NCBI GenBank assembly: GCA_004295885.1
Contig: SEDG01000078.1
Coordinates: forward strand, 1-8,678
Source of the DNA: Pedobacter sp.
GTDB lineage: Bacteria > Bacteroidota > Bacteroidia > Sphingobacteriales > Sphingobacteriaceae
DNA: 8,678 nucleotides
Direction of reading: 5' to 3'
A program made the position numbers and the translations under genes. Shown here in pieces: positions 5,506 to 8,678 of this stretch (its first letter is position 1; each line of letters begins with the position of its first letter). The notes beneath the pieces were generated by a model. That model was not told the origin of the DNA. It worked only from the letters and a program-made list of their open reading frames with translations, and did no database searches.

Positions 5506-6480
5506 ATGAACAAACCTCTTCTCCCTCAAAATGAGGCCGATGTTTATACTTATGGCAACTACCATAAAATCATCGAGGAAAGCCCTGTTCCGATGTATAT
5601 TTTCGATTTGCAAACATTAGAATTTTTAGAGGTAAACAAAGCTGCTTTAGTTCAATATGGATTTGGGAAAGAAGAATTCTTGTCTCTACTTGCCTCTGAT
5701 ATAAGACCTAAAGAAGAGGTAAACTCTCTAAAAGTGGCCATTCAAGATTTTCATACCACCTATTACGATTTCGGTAATTGGAAACACCTCAGAAAAAATG
5801 GTGAAACTTTTTTTGTACATATTTATGCACACGGCACAACGTACAAGGGAAGAAAAGCTCAATTTGTAATGGCCATTGATGTAGACCAAAAAGTGGAGGC
5901 ACAGCAAGGTCTTTTAGAAAAGAATGCGGAAATAGAAGACATCTTAGAAAGTATTACGGATGCATTTTATGCCATGAATGAAAAATGGGAGCTTACCTAC
6001 ATCAACAAGGAAGCAGAGCGGATGCTAAACTGTAAGAGAGAAGATTTGATCGGTAAAAACATCTGGGAATTTCTGCCAACAGTAAAGGAATCAGCAGTTT
6101 ATGCCGAATTTGAACGGGCAATGCGACAAAAGGTAAGCAGTCATTTCGATACGCTGCTTGAACCACTCGGAATTTGGGCATCCATCAGCATCTATCCAAA
6201 AAAAGATGGGCTATCCGTTTATTTTGTAGACATTACCACTCAGCAAAAACACATGCAAATGATTGAAAAGCAAAATGAGCAATTGAAAAAAATCTCTTGG
6301 TTACAATCTCATGAAGTTCGTGCACCACTTTCAAATATTTTAGGTTTAGTTCAATTGCTCAACAAAGATGGACTGACTGATACCGAACAGCAAGAAATTA
6401 TCCAACTACTTAATAGCGCCGCCACAAAGCTTGATGGTGTAGTTAAAACCATTAACAACCAAGCAAATATTGAGGGATAG
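5506..6480 (+). CDS. two-PAS sensor protein ending in a HisKA-like DHp helix, no kinase ATPase domain
   Basis: A cytoplasmic 324-residue protein. PAS1 (about 18-130) closely resembles PAS1 of the divergent gene: 'SPVPMYIFDL' (26-35), 'SDIRPKEE' (64-71) and 'KVEAQQGLL' (129-137) align with its SPVPMWVFDV, NDIRPEED and KIEAQQKLL. PAS2 (about 140-245) has 'ITDAFYAMNEKWELTYIN' (150-167) and ends 'YFVDITTQQ'. A coiled coil (about 246-262) leads to 'WLQSHEVRAPLSNIL' (265-279), a nearly canonical H-E-x-R-x-P-L phospho-acceptor motif with His269, and the protein stops about 55 residues later. No N, G1 or G2 ATP-binding boxes exist. It is therefore a short paralogue of the four-PAS protein, differing in the number of middle PAS domains. 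The ATG at 5506 is the first in frame and follows an A/C-rich leader without a Shine-Dalgarno sequence. It may accept phosphate from, or heterodimerise with, another kinase. Confidence 0.85.
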   Translation: MNKPLLPQNEADVYTYGNYHKIIEESPVPMYIFDLQTLEFLEVNKAALVQYGFGKEEFLSLLASDIRPKEEVNSLKVAIQDFHTTYYDFGNWKHLRKNGETFFVHIYAHGTTYKGRKAQFVMAIDVDQKVEAQQGLLEKNAEIEDILESITDAFYAMNEKWELTYINKEAERMLNCKREDLIGKNIWEFLPTVKESAVYAEFERAMRQKVSSHFDTLLEPLGIWASISIYPKKDGLSVYFVDITTQQKHMQMIEKQNEQLKKISWLQSHEVRAPLSNILGLVQLLNKDGLTDTEQQEIIQLLNSAATKLDGVVKTINNQANIEG

Positions 6481-6519
6481 GTTGAGCAGACTTTCAGCCT
6501 TAGTCTTTGGTTTTAAACC

Positions 6520-6547
6520 TTACATCTTCCATCTCACATCTTCCATT
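6520..6547 (+). repeat. heptad repeat run in a G-less pyrimidine tract
   Basis: Four consecutive 7-mers follow a T-Y-M-C-A-T-Y pattern: ttacatc, ttccatc, tcacatc, ttccatt, then a decayed ttcctgc to 6554. Bases 6511-6552 contain no G on the plus strand and are rich in C. The tract begins 40 bp after the stop of the short PAS gene and abuts the HopJ-family stop (6555), so it occupies the whole convergent gap. Regularly spaced YC steps on a G-less strand resemble a Rho-loading site, which would suit the end of the PAS transcript. That role is inference. Confidence 0.55.
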
Positions 6548-6554
6548 TTCCTGC

Positions 6555-6896
6555 CTACTTCTTAACCAACGCATCACCTTCAAACAAAATCCCATCCCAG
6601 CCATTAGCCATAAATTGTCTGATATTTTGATGATCGATTCCATTTGGAGTAGTTAATACCGCTTGATAATGTTCTGCAAACAAATGAAGTGTATCGGCCT
6701 CACTTAACTCGTTAAGTTGTCCAAAAGCAAAAACCTGTGCGCTGCCTTGATTTTGTGTAGCTTCATTATAAGCATCTCCATTTTTAAATGCAGCTGGTTG
6801 ATGTTGATAATAGGTTTCTATAAACTCAATAACTTGATTAAAAGTTATTGAGTTTGTTTTTAAGTGGGCTAATAAGCTGGTTAATTGAGATCTCAT
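6555..6896 (-). CDS. HopJ-family (HopJ type III effector-like) protein
   Basis: A compact 113-residue soluble protein matching the HopJ family along its whole length: 'FIETYYQHQPAAFKNG' (25-40), 'NQGSAQVFAF' (49-58), 'FAEHYQAVL' (73-81), 'TPNGIDHQNIRQFM' (83-96) and 'GWDGILF' (99-105). The family was named from a Pseudomonas effector, but it is widespread in free-living Bacteroidota and Gammaproteobacteria that lack type III secretion. No secretion gene lies nearby, so a housekeeping role is more likely than an effector role; the biochemical function is unknown. The ATG at 6896-6894 follows an A-rich stretch without a Shine-Dalgarno sequence. A perfect inverted repeat sits in codons 14-25. 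The gene is convergent with the short PAS gene and lies 143 bp downstream of the toroid-protein gene on the same strand. Confidence 0.88.
   Translation of the reverse strand: MRSQLTSLLAHLKTNSITFNQVIEFIETYYQHQPAAFKNGDAYNEATQNQGSAQVFAFGQLNELSEADTLHLFAEHYQAVLTTPNGIDHQNIRQFMANGWDGILFEGDALVKK
6822..6855 (-). repeat. perfect 14-bp inverted repeat inside the HopJ-family gene
   Basis: AAACTCAATAACTT (6822-6835) is exactly inverted as AAGTTATTGAGTTT (6842-6855) with a 6-nt loop. In the minus-strand mRNA it would form a hairpin roughly 42-75 nt after the start codon. The arms are AT-rich, so the stem is only moderately stable, but the symmetry is exact. The coded residues (around ITFNQVIEF) fit the family without disruption. 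Confidence 0.7.
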
Positions 6897-7039
6897 TTTT
6901 GTTTTTTAAAAGTTAAAATTACAAATAGCAAAGCATATTTAAAATTGGATTGGACATTTGGTATGGCTGAACGCGGCATTAAAGCTTTCATAACAACATA
7001 CGCCTAGCCTTGCTTAATTTTGCCGTTTAAATATGTCAG

Positions 7040-8455
7040 TTATTTTCTATCCCCGTATAAAGGCTTATTTTCAAAAACAACTGGCACTTGCTGTTGCAAC
7101 CAAATGGTCATCCATGCTGAGCCCATTCTACTAGCAATAGCTTCTTCCCTACCAGGATAACTATTCTCTAAATCACCGATATAAGTATGCCCATCTGCAA
7201 AACGTTGTTGTTGTGCTAATACCTTATCGATATGTAATTTAGCCCAGTACTTACCTTTTTTGTTTAATGAATCGTCATCCCAACCATAAGTAAATGCTGC
7301 AATATCTAAATTGGCATAGGTATCATAAACACCCATTCCCCAGTCAGACCCTTCAGGATAATAAACATCAGCTTTCCCTTTTTGATACATCGTTCCCCCT
7401 GGAGATATATATGGTGGTGATGAAAAACTATGGGAAGTTACTGAATAGTAAATCTTATCAAGGTTAAAACGTGCGGCTTCGGGTATTGATTTCCTAGCTA
7501 AAGAGAATACAATGGGGGCATTGATCATAGAGGCAAGCGCATTATACATTGGATGAATAATACCATGATTAATCACAAAACCAGGTTCTTCCATGTTATA
7601 ACCGTTAACCCAACTGCTAACAGGCTGCCCGTGTATTATTCTTGGATTATTTAAATCAGAAGGTAAGGAAGTTGCAGCTATTAAATATTCAACTGCCTTG
7701 TGCATCCATTTATTGAAATTAGGATGATTGGGCAACATGACCGCAGCTAAGTACAACAATTCGGCATTCCATGCATCTTCTTCTATTTTCGAATCACCTT
7801 TGAAGATTACTTTTCCAGTGCTGTCCTTATAATAAAGTGGCACTGTTGGCAAAAAGCGATCTGCTTCGGCAACTATCATTTTCAGTATAAGAGACTTATC
7901 TTTCGGCGAAAAATCATCCCATAAAAGCCAAGCTCCATATCCCGTATAATAAGCCCAATGCGCTGCTTGCCAATCTCCACCCCAAACCTTGCGGGTATTG
8001 TTAATTTTATGATCATAAGCTATAGACCTAAGCATCAGCATTGCTTTTTCTTTTGCCTCTTGCAACGAAACACCCGTTACGCTTTGGTCGTATATCCCTG
8101 TTTTTATAGCTATAGCGATACCAAAAGACATAGCAGCTGGAAAACGATAACGATATTCATTTACCTTAGACTTACTTTTTAAATCAAGGTATCCGGTTGA
8201 ATCTTGTTGATATTTTTTTAAGTCCTTGTACCAGGCTGTTAGGCCAAATTTATTAGCATTGAGTAATGTAGCTTTTACTGTATTTGCTAATTTATTATTG
8301 GGCAATTTCTTGTTAAACTCATTCCAATTAATTGATTGAACAAGTAATGAGGCATCGGTTTTACCTGTGACCTCATTTACTTGAGCTTTTAATAAATTAA
8401 TTGTTCCGACTAGTAGCAGAACTGCACTAACTACTCGCAAACGATAGCTTATCAT
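7040..8455 (-). CDS. exported (alpha/alpha)-toroid protein, candidate polysaccharide lyase-like enzyme
   Basis: A 471-residue protein with a signal peptide: basic 'MISYRLR', a hydrophobic core (residues 8-22), and probable cleavage after Ala24. There is no lipobox cysteine, so it should be periplasmic or secreted. The mature part is helical with repeated aromatic motifs typical of alginate-lyase or heparinase-like (alpha/alpha) toroids: 'WGGDWQAAHWAYYTG' (158-172), 'EEDAWNAELLYLAA' (225-238), 'NPRIIHGQPVSSWVNGYNM' (270-288), 'HGIIHPMYN' (297-305), 'YYPEGSDWGMG' (365-375). His and Tyr residues in these motifs are candidate catalytic residues. The usual C-terminal beta-sandwich of large lyases is absent, so it resembles a stand-alone toroid. 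The upstream gene ends 15 bp before the start, indicating an operon that continues beyond the window. Substrate and exact family are not assignable from sequence alone; a non-catalytic glycan-binding role is possible. Confidence 0.65.
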   Translation of the reverse strand: MISYRLRVVSAVLLLVGTINLLKAQVNEVTGKTDASLLVQSINWNEFNKKLPNNKLANTVKATLLNANKFGLTAWYKDLKKYQQDSTGYLDLKSKSKVNEYRYRFPAAMSFGIAIAIKTGIYDQSVTGVSLQEAKEKAMLMLRSIAYDHKINNTRKVWGGDWQAAHWAYYTGYGAWLLWDDFSPKDKSLILKMIVAEADRFLPTVPLYYKDSTGKVIFKGDSKIEEDAWNAELLYLAAVMLPNHPNFNKWMHKAVEYLIAATSLPSDLNNPRIIHGQPVSSWVNGYNMEEPGFVINHGIIHPMYNALASMINAPIVFSLARKSIPEAARFNLDKIYYSVTSHSFSSPPYISPGGTMYQKGKADVYYPEGSDWGMGVYDTYANLDIAAFTYGWDDDSLNKKGKYWAKLHIDKVLAQQQRFADGHTYIGDLENSYPGREEAIASRMGSAWMTIWLQQQVPVVFENKPLYGDRK

Positions 8456-8470
8456 ATCTAATTTTCTAGC

Positions 8471-8678
8471 TTATTTGTCGTCAACTTTAACACTATTTAG
8501 CTGTTGGTCTACCAATAAGCCATTGCGCAATTTAAGGTCGAATTTCAGTTTTCGTTTTACTTTAAGTTTAATTATAAATAAATCGCTGCTACCAGATAAG
8601 GTTTCCTTGTTACCTAAATTCACAAATGTTGGATACAAAACTTTATCCCCATTGGTATGTAACCTATCATTGGTTAGG
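8471..8678 (-). CDS. C-terminus of an unrecognised protein (partial, runs off window)
   Basis: On the minus strand one frame is open from the window edge to a TAA at 8473-8471, giving about 68 residues. It contains 'GDKVLYPTFVNLGNETLSG' and 'SSDLFIIKLKVKRKLKFDL', and ends 'QQLNSVKVDDK'. Alternating hydrophobic and charged residues indicate a beta-rich domain. The 'sGssDLFIIKLKVKR' pattern resembles the last strands of cohesin-like modules found at the C-terminus of some large secreted Bacteroidota carbohydrate enzymes; this is a weak recollection rather than a firm match. The 15-bp gap to the toroid protein start places both in one operon. The bulk of this protein, which probably names the pathway, lies to the right of the window. 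Confidence 0.65.
   Translation of the reverse strand, partial: LTNDRLHTNGDKVLYPTFVNLGNKETLSGSSDLFIIKLKVKRKLKFDLKLRNGLLVDQQLNSVKVDDK

Noticed and set aside
7958..8182. Plus-strand 74-codon ORF opposite the toroid protein, and similar antisense ORFs at 662-865, 1353-1586, 1878-2072, 4600-4839 and 4924-5136
   Set aside because: All lie antisense within well-supported genes, show no domain signature, and have the composition expected of shadow frames.

Overview
The window looks like a chromosomal segment of a Bacteroidota bacterium, most likely a Sphingobacteriaceae member close to Pedobacter. The support is low GC by eye, A-rich gene starts with almost no Shine-Dalgarno sequences, TAnnTTTG-type promoter boxes, a DUF6266 protein, a HopJ-family protein, PAS proteins ending in a 'WxQSHxVRAPL' phospho-acceptor helix, and a polysaccharide-enzyme operon. 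The genus is an inference from family recall; no database was searched.

Layout. (1) Bases 1-313 hold no sizeable gene. On the minus strand they contain the first 22 codons of an ORF leaving the window (68 to 1), a strong intrinsic terminator (81-111) and a possible 22-residue hydrophobic peptide (189-257). (2) A DUF6266 gene (314-970, minus) diverges from a two-gene plus-strand operon across a 292-bp intergenic region. That region carries four 11-bp repeats in exact phase plus two inverted copies, overlapping candidate promoters in both directions. (3) The operon encodes a Gfo/Idh/MocA oxidoreductase (1263-2240) and, 9 bp later, a fold-type III PLP enzyme of the D-threonine aldolase / D-serine dehydratase family (2250-3359). 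The pair suggests catabolism of an unusual D- or beta-hydroxy amino acid or its oxidised product. (4) Two divergent paralogous multi-PAS proteins (3408-5114 minus, 5506-6480 plus) share their first PAS domain and a C-terminal histidine-kinase dimerisation helix, but both end before any ATP-binding kinase domain. (5) A HopJ-family gene (6555-6896, minus) follows, with a perfect 14-bp hairpin inside its coding sequence. (6) At the right edge, a minus-strand operon encodes an exported (alpha/alpha)-toroid protein resembling polysaccharide lyases (7040-8455). It is preceded 15 bp upstream by the C-terminus of another protein (8471-8678, runs off the window).

How the parts fit. Sections 2-3 form a divergently transcribed metabolic unit with a shared candidate operator. 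Section 4 is a candidate signalling pair that could take phosphate from, dimerise with, or titrate a complete kinase encoded elsewhere. Section 6 is the downstream end of a glycan-utilisation operon. There is no tRNA, rRNA, CRISPR array, transposase or integrase. The items most worth a second look are the 11-bp phased repeat/dyad (1051-1133), the kinase-less PAS-DHp pair, and the G-less heptad tracts flanking the shorter of the two.
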